In this document: piece by piece, positions 11,347 through 22,201 of the stretch
Layout: the number at the start of each line of letters is the position of its first letter
How positions within the stretch are numbered: the first letter of the stretch is position 1
Source of the DNA: Taeniopygia guttata
Lineage: Eukaryota; Chordata; Aves; Passeriformes; Estrildidae
DNA: 64,000 nt
Assembly (NCBI RefSeq): GCF_048771995.1
Contig: NC_133063.1
Span: 6,894,001-6,958,000 of the forward strand
Reading direction: 5' to 3'
The notes under the pieces: generated by a model
Databases searched by the model: none
Seen by the model: only the letters and a program-made list of their open reading frames with translations
What the model was told of the DNA's origin: nothing
Program-made: the position numbers and the translations under genes

Positions 11347-11509
11347 CGGGCACGGGCACGGGCACGGGCACCGACACGGACACGGACACGGGCACGGACA
11401 CGGACACGGACACAGACACGGACACGGACACCGACACGGACACGGACACGGACACGGACACCGACACGGACACGGACACCGACACGAACACGGACACGGA
11501 CACGGACAC
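11090..11509. repeat. GGACAC hexanucleotide array, 70 units
   Basis: Exactly 420 bp of a 6-bp unit (GGACAC on the plus strand, with variants GGGCAC, CGACAC, AGACAC and one GAACAC). There is no indel anywhere, so all 70 units stay in phase. It begins two bases upstream of the NIPSNAP3A ATG and would be 5' UTR if transcription starts in the LTR or just downstream of it. The unit contains no stop in any frame, so the array reads through as dipeptide repeats: Thr-Asp/Gly, Thr-Arg and Gly-His on plus; Val-Arg, Cys-Pro and Ser-Val on minus. Confidence 0.95.
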
Positions 11510-11593
11510 CCGGGGGCGGAGGCGCCGCTGTGCCCGCCCCGCCGCCTGCGCACCGCGCCGCCGGAGGATGGAGCAGGATGCGGAAGGGATCGC

Positions 11594-12133
11594 TGTTGTG
11601 TTTTAAGCTCTGCTGGAAAAAAAGCGGGTCGCCGCTCAACTTCCCCCCCGCTCCTCCCTTTCCCACATCGGTGGAATGCGGAGGAGAATCGAATTAAAAG
11701 TTGTGTTTGGACGTAAGAGGAGATTAATAATTGAAACAACAACAAGCGCGACAGTGCGGTTGCTCACCACACACTGACGGGGACCCCTCGCCGAAACCAG
11801 ATCACCCGCCCTGAAACCAGATCAGCCGCCCTCCAGGTTACTCCCCGCAGTTCGAACACCCGGCACGGTGTTCGTGTGTGGGACATCCCCTTGGTCGGTT
11901 CGGGTCTCCCGTCCCGGCCGCGCTCCCTCCCACCTTCGTTTCCGTACCGCCTTCTTGGCGGAGCATGAGAGAAAGGGGAAAAAAAGTCCTTGACGTAGGA
12001 TAAACACGACTTGGCAAAAAGCCAAGCCATCAGTGTGTTATCAACAGCAATCTTATTCCAAATCCAAAACACAGCCCTGTAGTAGCTACTGAGAGAAAAA
12101 TCAACCATCCCTTAGCTGTAACTAGGGGCAACA
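11594..12133 (-). mobile_element. Solo LTR, CpG-rich copy, upstream of NIPSNAP3A
   Basis: On the minus strand it begins TGTTGCCCC and ends near AAAACACAACA. Along its length it matches the plus-strand LTR at 26151-26703: shared blocks include GTTGATAACACA, TGATGG, TTTGCCAAG, GATGTCCCACACAC, TGATCTGGTTTCAG and GTGAGCA, followed by ATTC.CCTCC and GGGAGGAG near the end. The order is the same in both copies. No internal retroviral sequence adjoins it, so it is a solo LTR. It lies in the same orientation as NIPSNAP3A, about 0.5 kb upstream of the ATG. It holds a perfect-but-one 20-bp tandem duplication at 11793-11832. No convincing target-site duplication is seen. Confidence 0.8.
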
Positions 12134-15100
12134 GCTGAGAGCTGCTCCTTTATCAATTACCTGGCATGGGTGGCTGAAATGCGGTATGTGTGCCTCTGCC
12201 CAGGCACCTGAATACAATAAAAAGTATCGTAGCTGCTTGAGGAGACCTGTTCCTCACAGGCTGCCCTGGGGCAAATCACTCAGTAAAATCACCCACACCC
12301 CAGGATCAAACTTCAAACTGATTACACTGATCCTCTGCAGAATCAAACTTAAAATTGTGCAGATACAAATCCTTCATCAGCAGTTCTCCTCCGTAAGAAA
12401 GTCGCACGGCACTCTTTTGTGGCATTCATTTGAAACCAGAGGTGCCAGCGGCGCACAGCAACAGGAACTCCCACCTGGTTACAGCTCTGGGCTCAGTTGC
12501 ATACTTCTTCCAACCACACAGTTACCAAGGGATGAGATTTGTTGCTGAGATTGTATCTTCTCAGGGTAAAGATAAAATTTCTCCAGCAATCTAGAGTTCT
12601 GCCTTGGGAGACAAATCAGCTCCTAGCAAAGGATACTTTATGGAAGACTACCTAAACTTACAAGTCATCTTTTAGGATTCCTCTTAATAGGGACAGCACT
12701 TTCCTTCTTCTACACCAAATAATTCATTTTGAGGGTCTCTGCATGGAATTAAATGTGATAAGAGCAATGATGAATTCATGTCTATGGAGCTTTTATGCTT
12801 CTTCTCACAATAAACAAATTTTCATTTTGTTAATGACAAATTCAGGAAGAAAGATTGTCTAAATTAAAATAAGATCAAAAAAGTTGTTCTATCATATTAA
12901 AAAGTATTGTGGAAAAAATGAAGTATCTACGTTGTGTATATGTTATATATTATTTCGTAAGTGGTTATATTTGTTGTAGATTTTTTGCAATATAGCATGA
13001 AATAAGTCTCAGAATTTCTACAGCAGAATCACATAATCACAGAATGACATGAAGTGTGATTACTGACACAGTCGTTGCCAGTTTAAAATTGGTTTAACAT
13101 CAAAGGGCTTTTTTTCACTTATGAAAAATTGTGTTTCAGCTGAAGGAAAGGATGAGATGGCAAATTCCAAAATATTTAAGCTTCTCCATTGTTTATTTCA
13201 TCATATGGTTGAAGTAATGCTCTTCATAATTATATTGCAGTGGAATATTCCTTCACATTTCTAAGAGATTTTATTTTTATTGTTTGAACATTTTCTGTGT
13301 TTGCTTTCTCATCAGGAAAGTTCACACAAGTCAGGATTTGAAGTGAGTAGTGATAAAAAGCAGGTTTGGTCTTGCTAACCTGAACAGCCAAGAAGAAGCT
13401 TTGGTTTTATATTTATTTTTGTATAGTCGGGGAGTAGAAGGGTGGTCATGATTTTCATAATTGAGCATAAAAGTTCTAAACAGTGCTGGAATTCAATGAA
13501 GGCCTGAAATGATTCCCTGAAACAAGTCAATGAATAATTTTATACAGCCAGTAAGTTTGAGAAAACTGTAGTCAAGGAAGTGACTAAGAGAAAATTTGTT
13601 GAGAAGACTGTCCTTTCAGCTCTGCGATTTTGCCTGGAATTTGGGTTTGTTATACTTCCTAGTATTTTCTCATTTATATTCTTCTAGAAGTCCATGGGTA
13701 TCTCTGTGTTTCTATGTGGATGAGGCAGAGACAGTGGTGAAGAGAGAGGATTGTAGCTCCAGCTCCTGCCAGCCACTCAAAAGGCTGTCTGCCAATACAC
13801 AGAATGGTGAGTGGGAGCTGTGCTTCACAGACAGCTCACAGATGGTACTGAACATCTGGGAATGACACTGTTAATCTTGTGGAAGAACTCACACTGAATA
13901 GTATCCTCTTTTTGATGGGATGTTTTTAGTTTGGTAGTGAATCCATGAATTATGTGCTACGTTCAATTTAGCTGTGACTGACAGAGCTACCCAAGTACAA
14001 GAGGTTTCTTAAAAAATTTCCTTATATTGGAAGCCAAAGCTCCATGGACACAAAATGTAAGAAGGTGATTTGTGCATGTTGTAATCCCTGTATGAAACAT
14101 TTTCATCCATTCTCATTTTCCCAGGGAACAGGAAACACTTTTAATCTCATCTGTATGTGTCTTGTGAATGTGAGCAAAGTGTGGGTAGGGGTTATACTCT
14201 ATGTGAGATGGTGGTAATAGAAAAAAGATACCAAAAGCGTCAATGCTTTCAAAAGCAGCTTAAACTTCCTTTTTGATGTTTGCTTAAACGCAAAGTAACT
14301 CAGAGTTTTGGAAAAGGAGAAATCACAATACCTGTTGCTTAGCTAGGGGGATGTTCCTATTTGCTTCCAGCAAATCACAGCTTCCAGTTTGCTATTGAGT
14401 GAATGATAAAACAAGGACATTTCCTTCTACTTCTCCATAAACCTTTCAGCTTGAATTCCTTTCTCAGAAAGGCAGTTTTCAAAACTACAGGAGGGTATAA
14501 CACACTGTGCATTTTCTTTCAGTAGCAGTAGGGTTTCCATTACATAGTGCTATGCTGTTCATAGGTTTGAGAAAGCTTGTTTAGTTTGTTAGACACAGGC
14601 TCTTTGCTGTTAGGTTTTCACAAATCTCATACAGAGTGCTTCCCTTCCTCTCTCTCAATCTGCTGCTGTGTGAGCAAGCAACAAGTGGTTTCCTGCTATG
14701 CACACAAGGCAACATTCCTGAATGTAATGAAGCCTCTTGGTATGTTCCCAGTATGCCAGAACATGTAAATATCCTCTGGTTTCCATCCGCTCAGCTGTTC
14801 CATATGAAAATGTGGATAACAACATAGGAAACTTGGTATTTTCTTCAGTTTCTCCTAGCCAGTATGCATTCCTCATCTCATTAAAACAATCTGTATTATG
14901 TATAAATATTTATTGTGTAGAACTGATTAGAATGCCAGAAAGAACCAATGTCATCTTTGTGTTTAGCAGGGGTAAGAGTCACGTCAGTGTTCTTTGTTCC
15001 TAGGGCCTGGGGACATGGTTGAACCAGAGTCATATGCAGGTGCCCTACCAGGCAGTGAAGGAGCGCAGAAAAAAATGGTTCTGTGCTTTTGTTTTGCGGG

Positions 15101-18100
15101 ACAAGGCAGCAGAACAACAATGGAGCACTTTGTCTCTCTGAGAAGCAGGTCTGTGTTCTTCCCTCTGGATTTAGCCACTCCACATGCCTTGTGCTGAGGT
15201 TTAACACATTCCCTGACCACACCAACTTGGAGCATCAGCTTGGTCTGGCTGAGAGACTCTTCCAGAGCTGCACAGTTGAAAGAAAAAGGGCAAAGCAGGT
15301 GCTTATGGCTATGTGGAAGGGAATTAGCAAGCTGCTTCATACTGCTTGGGGTTTTTTAAAGCACTTAAGTCTGATGCCTGTCATCATGACACTTTGTGTC
15401 AATGCTTACATCAAATCTTGAAGGAGACAAATTCTACTCTATCAAAATGCTCTCTGCTCCTCTTTCAAGTGGCCATAGCACAAACCTGGTAGCAGGCCAC
15501 TATGTCCATTTGAATTAAGCTCAAAAGAAAACGTTCATATATGTTCCCTGTTCTTTTTTAAGGAGGTCTCTTTCTTACACGCTTCATTAATGGATTTTTC
15601 CTTTGTTTTTATTTCCTGGGAAATTTGTAAAAGTTTAATGATTCCAGAAGAAGGACATGATTCCAGTTAAAGACAACGCACACACTGAAATCCTCCATTT
15701 GTTTTTGTACAAATGGTTTTATTCAAGACTTCTGAGTTATATATATATTAAAAATCTCTTCCCTGTCAACAGGTCAAAAATATTGCAATATTTAAAAAAT
15801 TGTATTAATTGTTTATGCTTATTATTTGACCACTCTAATTGCATTTTTTCCTCTCAGAATATCTACTTGGCCTTTGAAAATGATATTTTTAAAAGCTGAG
15901 AGTGAAATATTCCTTTTAGTAAATCCATTTTTAGTTAATTGGGAAAAAAATGAATGCTCTGCTTGCATGTCTTCACAGATGGGATGACATAAGGGAGCTT
16001 CTCACACTGTAGATATTTAAAGCACAATGCAGCTGAGAACTGGGAGGCCTTTGCTACCAAGAGCATTGAAAGGATTCAACATGAGACAGAGGCTTACATG
16101 AGGAAGACCTAGCTGGCTGACTTTTTACTTCACAGGTAAAATTAGCTCAATTAGCATTTTCCCTAATAAAATTAAGACCTTAAACAATGCTGATAAATCA
16201 CTTAGATCGTTTCTCCTCAGTTAAAACTCTTGACAGGCTTCTCTTACTTGCTTCTCCTCTATGTGTATGACATGCTTTCTTCTGGAAGCAGAGTGAGATT
16301 TTCTCTAGGATTTAGCCAAAGTTGCACTTGTATTCTTCTTGTCTCAAATGCAGCACCAACATACACACTGAGACAAGGTATTTCTATTTCTTTATTCTAG
16401 TTTGTGCAAAGTATGAGCTAGGTGGTGACCCCCAAAAGGCTGGCTCCCCAGTCATCAAAATTTTACACCAGTTGTACAGTTTAGCAAAGAAATCACACTT
16501 CATTGCCTACAATTTACACAGTTCTCTTACTAATTAGTATTATACCTTCTGCTGGTTAAATGATTATCTCTCTTGTCACAATAAATAGCTCACATGTGCA
16601 GATTTCTATTCAGTCAGTAAGTTTCTTTAGTGAGCTGTGAGTCAGTGGTCCCTGTCTCCCTCTGCCAGGATTACTTTTTACCCAGTTGGAGCTGGTCTCA
16701 GCACAGTTGCTGTGTTTGCTTTATTAATTTCTACCTTATCACAGGAGTTGTGCCAAAAGTCCTTGTGGCACATAAATTGTGCTTTGTTTTTGTCCACTAT
16801 CAGCAGTACATCCTTCTCCCCAAGCTTTGTTAACCTCCCATTAGCTCTGAAATTACTGAAGCGTGTTAAGCTTTAAACCTTAATAAGGCAGTTCTACCAA
16901 CAAGTAGTTTGTCTTTCTACTCCTGGACATGATTCTGAACCCATGTTTTCTTGAAAAGAAGTAAGATGGGAGCTAAATATTGTTTTATGACAGGCTCTAA
17001 CATCGCTTGTATGAAAGTAGGTAAAGCCAGGTACCATAGATCATTATTTAAGGGCCACCCCATCATTCCTTGGTTCCATGTTTTCTGTCTTCTACAGAGA
17101 CCTGGCCATATTTAACTTGGAAAAAGCCTGAGTGGTTTCATCTGAGGAGCAATACCGTGCCTCCTAACCTCCTAATCTTTCTGAGGCCTTATGTCATAAA
17201 AGAATCAAGCAAAAATGCCCCTTGCCTCAGATTTTTACAAAGGAAGAGGGAGTCCAGTGTAAGGCAGACGACTGGAGAAGGCAGCTTCTCACCTTGCAGT
17301 GTCATGCCAGGCCCTGCCCACAGGTGGAGAAAAGACACAATCCTTTGCAGGCATAACAAATGTGTGTGGGGAGGGTGTGAGTGACCCTTGCACTGCCCCA
17401 AGTCTAAGGACAGCACTGCTCGTTTACTGTGAGACTCATCGAGCTGGGTGGAGATCCACCTGTGCTGCCACATACCAGGCAAAATCCCTATATTCTAGGG
17501 ATTTTGTTCTTTATCTGTAACCCACTGTAATACCAGTAATACTGCTAATGACACTGACCCATGCAGCCTGCAGCGAAAATCCCAATGCCTGTGTTAATGA
17601 AAGGAACTCCCTGATGGCTGCACTTCTCCTAAACATTCTCCTAGAAGATTTTTTTAAAAATGAAAAGCCAAAAATAGTGAGATTTCTAAGCAAGGCTCAG
17701 TAAGTCCAGAAGCTCACCTCTCCTAATTATTGATGCATTGCTTAGATAAACATCTCTTTCTTGTATAAAAACAGCCTTGTCCCACTTGCCTGGAAAAGTT
17801 ATTCCTTCTTCCACTCTCTGTAAATAACCTCTTTCAAGGCTTCCTTTGCCTGAAGTTGCATTGAAATGAACACTGATAATAGGAGTCTGTTTCTACCTTG
17901 GTTCCTCTTCCCTCAAGCCTTAAAAGACTTGCTTTTCTTGGTATTGCAATATGAGAGGTTCCCTGCTATACATCCCTTGCCAAAATTCAGGAGGCACTAC
18001 TGATCTTTTATGGTAATGAGCTGCAGGTTGGTGCTAATCACACAGGGCAAATTTGCAGCAGTATTTGTCAACTACCTCAGCATCTATCCAGCATGGTGCC

Positions 18101-21100
18101 AGCCCTGTCTCTGTCCTTCTGATCTGCGTGTTTGTGCAAAGGGCAGAGCTGAAGGCTGAACTGCTTAATCTACCTGTGAGTGAGCTATGGTTAACAAAGG
18201 TTAAACATGCTGCGCTGGGTATAGCTCAGTTAAATAACCCAGTGGGGTAAGAGGATGGAGACTGGGAGCAGAACAGACAAGTTCTGCCACCATGCTCCTC
18301 AGTGCAGTCCCTAGAGTGGTACTAAGCTGAGGAGCTGTGAGATTAAACCTCAGCACTCCAGCTATCACACAGGAGTGGCTGTAGTGCAATGAGTGGATGT
18401 GCAATGTGAAGAATGTTTGCATTTTTCACATTGACTCACCTGGGGATTGCTCATTTACATCAGTGTCCACCCCCTTAAGAAAAGAAACAGGCTTCTTTTT
18501 GCTTTCTTACATCTACTCATGTGGGACATATTCTTTCAATAAAGAGTTAAATGAAGTTGGTGTATTTTAATATGCCCACACAGTTTCAGAAAATGCTCTG
18601 AAATTGTGTTCTCTGTGAATGCTTTTGAAGAGACATATCTCTTAGAATTTAATGTATTAAACCCAGAACAAATCAAATCCTTCTTGTTTTAGGCTTGGAA
18701 ATGTGTATGAAGCTTTGATACGGGGTCTCTCAGCTAGCACAACTAAGGGAAAGTGATTTTATGGAAAGTTCCAGTCTGGTGAAAAAGTCTCATCAGTAAG
18801 TGTTTTTAGATATTCCATGTAAATCTCTCCTACAGTGAAACAAGAATAAAAACAACAGCCGACACTGGAAAGGATTCTGTTAATTGTAATCAACTTGTAG
18901 GAAGGAATACACCTATTATGGAGAGAGCCTCCCAGCAGGCTTGGATGGCTTGATATTGGGAAACTCGTGGGTCACTGCAACGTTAGGCAAATTGGTTTAA
19001 TCATTCACTTGGAGAGCTTCAAATATCAATACTTACCCAGGGGGTTCCTGGTATTCTGAAGTCCTGAACTTCCCCATGTTTACTTGGAAGCTACTGATAT
19101 CCCAATGGTTTGATGTAGTCCTCTTGAAGAACTTTGATTTTTTAAAAACACCTGGAATATTAAAAAAAAAAATTAAATAACTTCTAAAAGAGGACACCTG
19201 TCTACCTGGAAGTCTTTCATAACAGTGAGCTCTTCCACCAGAATTTACAACATCTGCACAATCTCCAGATTTAAATTACTTTTAAATTACTTTGGTCATC
19301 CTTTGCTCAGTAAAGCAAGTTGTTATTTCTAGAGCTGTCTGTCAAGTGAAGGAGCTGTGAACTGGGATTCAATTTCCCCAAGATCAGATAGACTGGCAAC
19401 AGCAGAACCTGAGTTTGAATCTAGGTGTTTCTAGCTCCATGTCCCAAAAATTTATAGGCTATGAGCACGGAACATTTTCTTCACACTTAGTAGCTTCAGT
19501 AATCACTGCTCGGGTCTAATGAGAAGGTAGACTGTTGCATTTGTGCTTTATCTGGCTGCTAGGCCTGTCTCAATACAAACAAGTTACACAGGCAGCAGGA
19601 CTTAGAAAGAATGCTGAACGAAAGGCAGGGTTGTTTTAATTTAAAGAGGTAACTTGGGGGTCATACGATCCTTGTTCATGTAATTACAGGAGTGCTTCAG
19701 GAGAGAAAGGTATAATCTGTTCTCTCTCCTAAGATAAACGCAGCTGGCTGAAATTACAGGAAGGGAAATTTAGATTAGATGTTTTCCATTTGTTAAGACA
19801 GTGACACATTTGAAAAGATTACATGGGAGAAAGAAGGATATCCAGGCTCAAAAATAATAGGGATGGTTAAAATAGTGTTGATGCATTCACAAAGCTGGTA
19901 TGGACTAGATTAGCATCTTTATCCTGTGAAATATGGACTACAGAGTAACAGTCCATGAGATGTACATAGCCCATGCAGCATGCAAGGGCAATGGGAAATC
20001 AATCTAAAGATACCCCTCAGTCTGCACCTAGCCCCCTAACTCTGCCCCCTACTCTGAGGCATTATTTGACACTTTGGGACCAAAAATACCAGTTTGTAAA
20101 ACCTTGGTCAACTCTTTAAACAAATGCTAAGTAATCTACCCATGTGTTGCCATCCCTGTTAATCACCCTCAGATCCTGTAATGCTTAATGGCTTGTAGCC
20201 TTTTCTTTCCTGACTAAAGAAGGCTGTGGCTTTTTTGAGCTACTTGACTTTCCAGGTTCCCCCCATACATCTTGTCTGAGATAATGTTGATTTCTGTGAA
20301 AAAGTAACTTGGGTTTATACCTAAAGATTTTTACAGTGGTTTTATAACAGGCACTACTGTCAAGAGCCAGTCCTTTTTCTCTGAGCCTTCTACATATTGA
20401 ATGGTTACCTAAACAATCAGGGATGCTTCAAGATTAAACATTACAATGCAGCTCTGCCATCTATATTCCATGAAGAATTTCTCGTTGGGATGGATGCAGA
20501 CTTGGGGAAGGGCAAAAAAAAGTGAATGCTGTGCCGTAACTCAGCTCTGTTGATCTTTTAATGTTTTTTTTAATCTGTGATGTTGGGGCAGCATTCGGGT
20601 GTTCACCAAAGAGCTGCCCTTTAGTAACCAGGAGCTCTTTCCTCTGCTAGCAGAGAGAATGAAGGAATTCTCTAGTTAGACCAGGCAGGATTTGAAAGGG
20701 ACCAGTTGAGTTGTTAGTGTTGAAACACCAAACTATGGTCTTGTTTGCCTGCTGGCAGGGCACATGTATCATGAGGAACTTCGGCCAACATTTTGTGAAG
20801 TCTCTCTTCCTACAGATTCACTCTTTTGGGCATATCTTTACACTTGTGTCAGTATTTCCCATCTCCCATTTGTGTCCTGCTGGATACCTTTGGCAGGGAA
20901 AAAAAATAACTAGATGAGTAAATCTCTGGCCAATACTGACTGCTGCCCAAAGAGATGTACTTCTCCCTGTCTTTGCCTTGGAACAAGCATAAATAATGTG
21001 CTGATTTCCATTACATTAATTTTCCCTGAAACCTCTGTCATACATTTGTTTGAAATTAGCTAACCAGTTCAAAAGATGCTATGGGAAGCAGACAGATGAA

Positions 21101-21600
21101 CAAACAGATAACAGGTTGCATAACCCCATGAGCTTTTGTTTTCTCAGAAAACCCAGCTAAAACAAGTACTGTTGAATCAAATTGTTGCTGCCTGTGTGTT
21201 GGTCAAGAGAAAGCCTGCACCTCAAAAACCATGAATCCAGCAGACTCCTTGGGGGAACACACACTATATGAATATGTTTATATTTTAATATTTATAGTAT
21301 TTGTTTTTTGTATCTTTGATGAATACAAACTCCCTGTCCAGGCTGGATTGTGGTTCAGTGTTCAGCAGTGCTGTCAGTATAGCTTCTGCAGACTGTGGGC
21401 AAAGGAGATGAAGACATCCTTGTGGCTGAAGGGCAGGACCGAGTACAGAGGAATGGGGTTGGTCCCATCTGTGATGTTGCCTTCTTTTGGGACTAGAGGG
21501 AGAAGCTAAGGCAGTGGGTATCAGGATATGGCAAGAAGGGAACCACAGAACCTCAGTAGCAAGTATTTCCTTCCAGGGCACCTTTATTAGCTTCCTTGTC
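12134..21600. other. Intergenic DNA, no gene seen
   Basis: AT-rich noncoding sequence upstream of NIPSNAP3A. I checked both strands for splice-flanked conserved coding segments and saw none. A short AATCACATAATCACAGAAT stretch near 13027 may be a CR1 tail relic. Homopolymer runs are scattered throughout. Confidence 0.6.
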
Positions 21601-21630
21601 ATTAACATTTTAGAAGTTGAACATCAGCTT

Positions 21631-22201
21631 CTAAAAAATATCACTTAGATTGACCAGTGAAATTTTGGGGTAAGGAGCAATGCTAGCAAGCATTGTCCAC
21701 ATGTAGTTCTTTCTCATGGGGTACACAGTACTTAGATTAATAGTTTTGGGTGGTCTGTATTGTACCTTATTTACTGCAACATGCTCTAGTCTTTGAAAGT
21801 GTTTCACTGTGTTCCTTTTCAGGATGGCTTTCATCCTCCAGTGGACTCCAATCATATGAATTTTCCCCTTGGTTGTCCAGTCTATCACTGCAATCCCATT
21901 TGAAATACATAGTGCCATATCCTAAAGACGACTCCAGTCCATGAAGGGAGTTTTTGCCTGGTGATTTGTTTTGTTTTAGAGAATATCTTGGTGGCTTGAG
22001 ACCCATTAGTTGTAGGTAGAGTTGTGTGGCGTGTATGCTACAATCTGCCAGGTCTTTTATGGGCTCTGATTTATACCAAAACCCATTATTGTGATGGCTG
22101 TTTAGGCAGATTTTATCCCTCTGTTCACTTCCACTACCTTCCTCACCTGGATCTGCAGCCACATACTTAAACCAGATTAAAATGCTGGAGTCTATGCCCA
22201 A
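21631..22201 (-). pseudogene. Degraded coding-like remnant, possibly retroviral
   Basis: On the minus strand an open frame of 144 codons (22201-21767) overlaps a second open frame of 95 codons in another phase (21918-21631). This pattern is typical of a once continuous coding region broken by frameshifts. The first part includes ILIWFKYVAADPG, a Cys-containing DLADCSIHATQLYL stretch and LMGLKPPRYSLK. I suspect an old endogenous-retrovirus env-type fragment but cannot confirm it. No LTR is adjacent. Chance open frames are the alternative. Confidence 0.3.

Larger units (their letters stand above)
10895..12133 (-). promoter_or_regulatory. CpG island / promoter region of NIPSNAP3A
   Basis: A dense CpG block covers exon 1, the hexanucleotide array and the LTR upstream of it, while flanking DNA is CpG-poor. 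Exon 1 of NIPSNAP3A lies inside it on the minus strand, so transcription should start within about 11.1-12.1 kb. No clear TATA box is seen near the ATG, which is usual for CpG-island promoters. The exact start site cannot be placed from sequence. Confidence 0.7.

Noticed and set aside
10464-11666. Very long open frames (up to 380 codons) on both strands across the GGACAC array.
   Set aside because: They are produced by the stop-free hexanucleotide array and the GC-rich CR1 and LTR flanks. Only the 25 codons of NIPSNAP3A exon 1 are supported by homology and splicing.
11594-11750. An AUG-initiated N-terminal extension of NIPSNAP3A starting inside the LTR.
   Set aside because: The frame is open into the LTR, but there is no in-frame ATG; the codon that would start it near 11666 is GTG. 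The nearby ATG at 11666-11668 is in another frame and stops after about ten codons.
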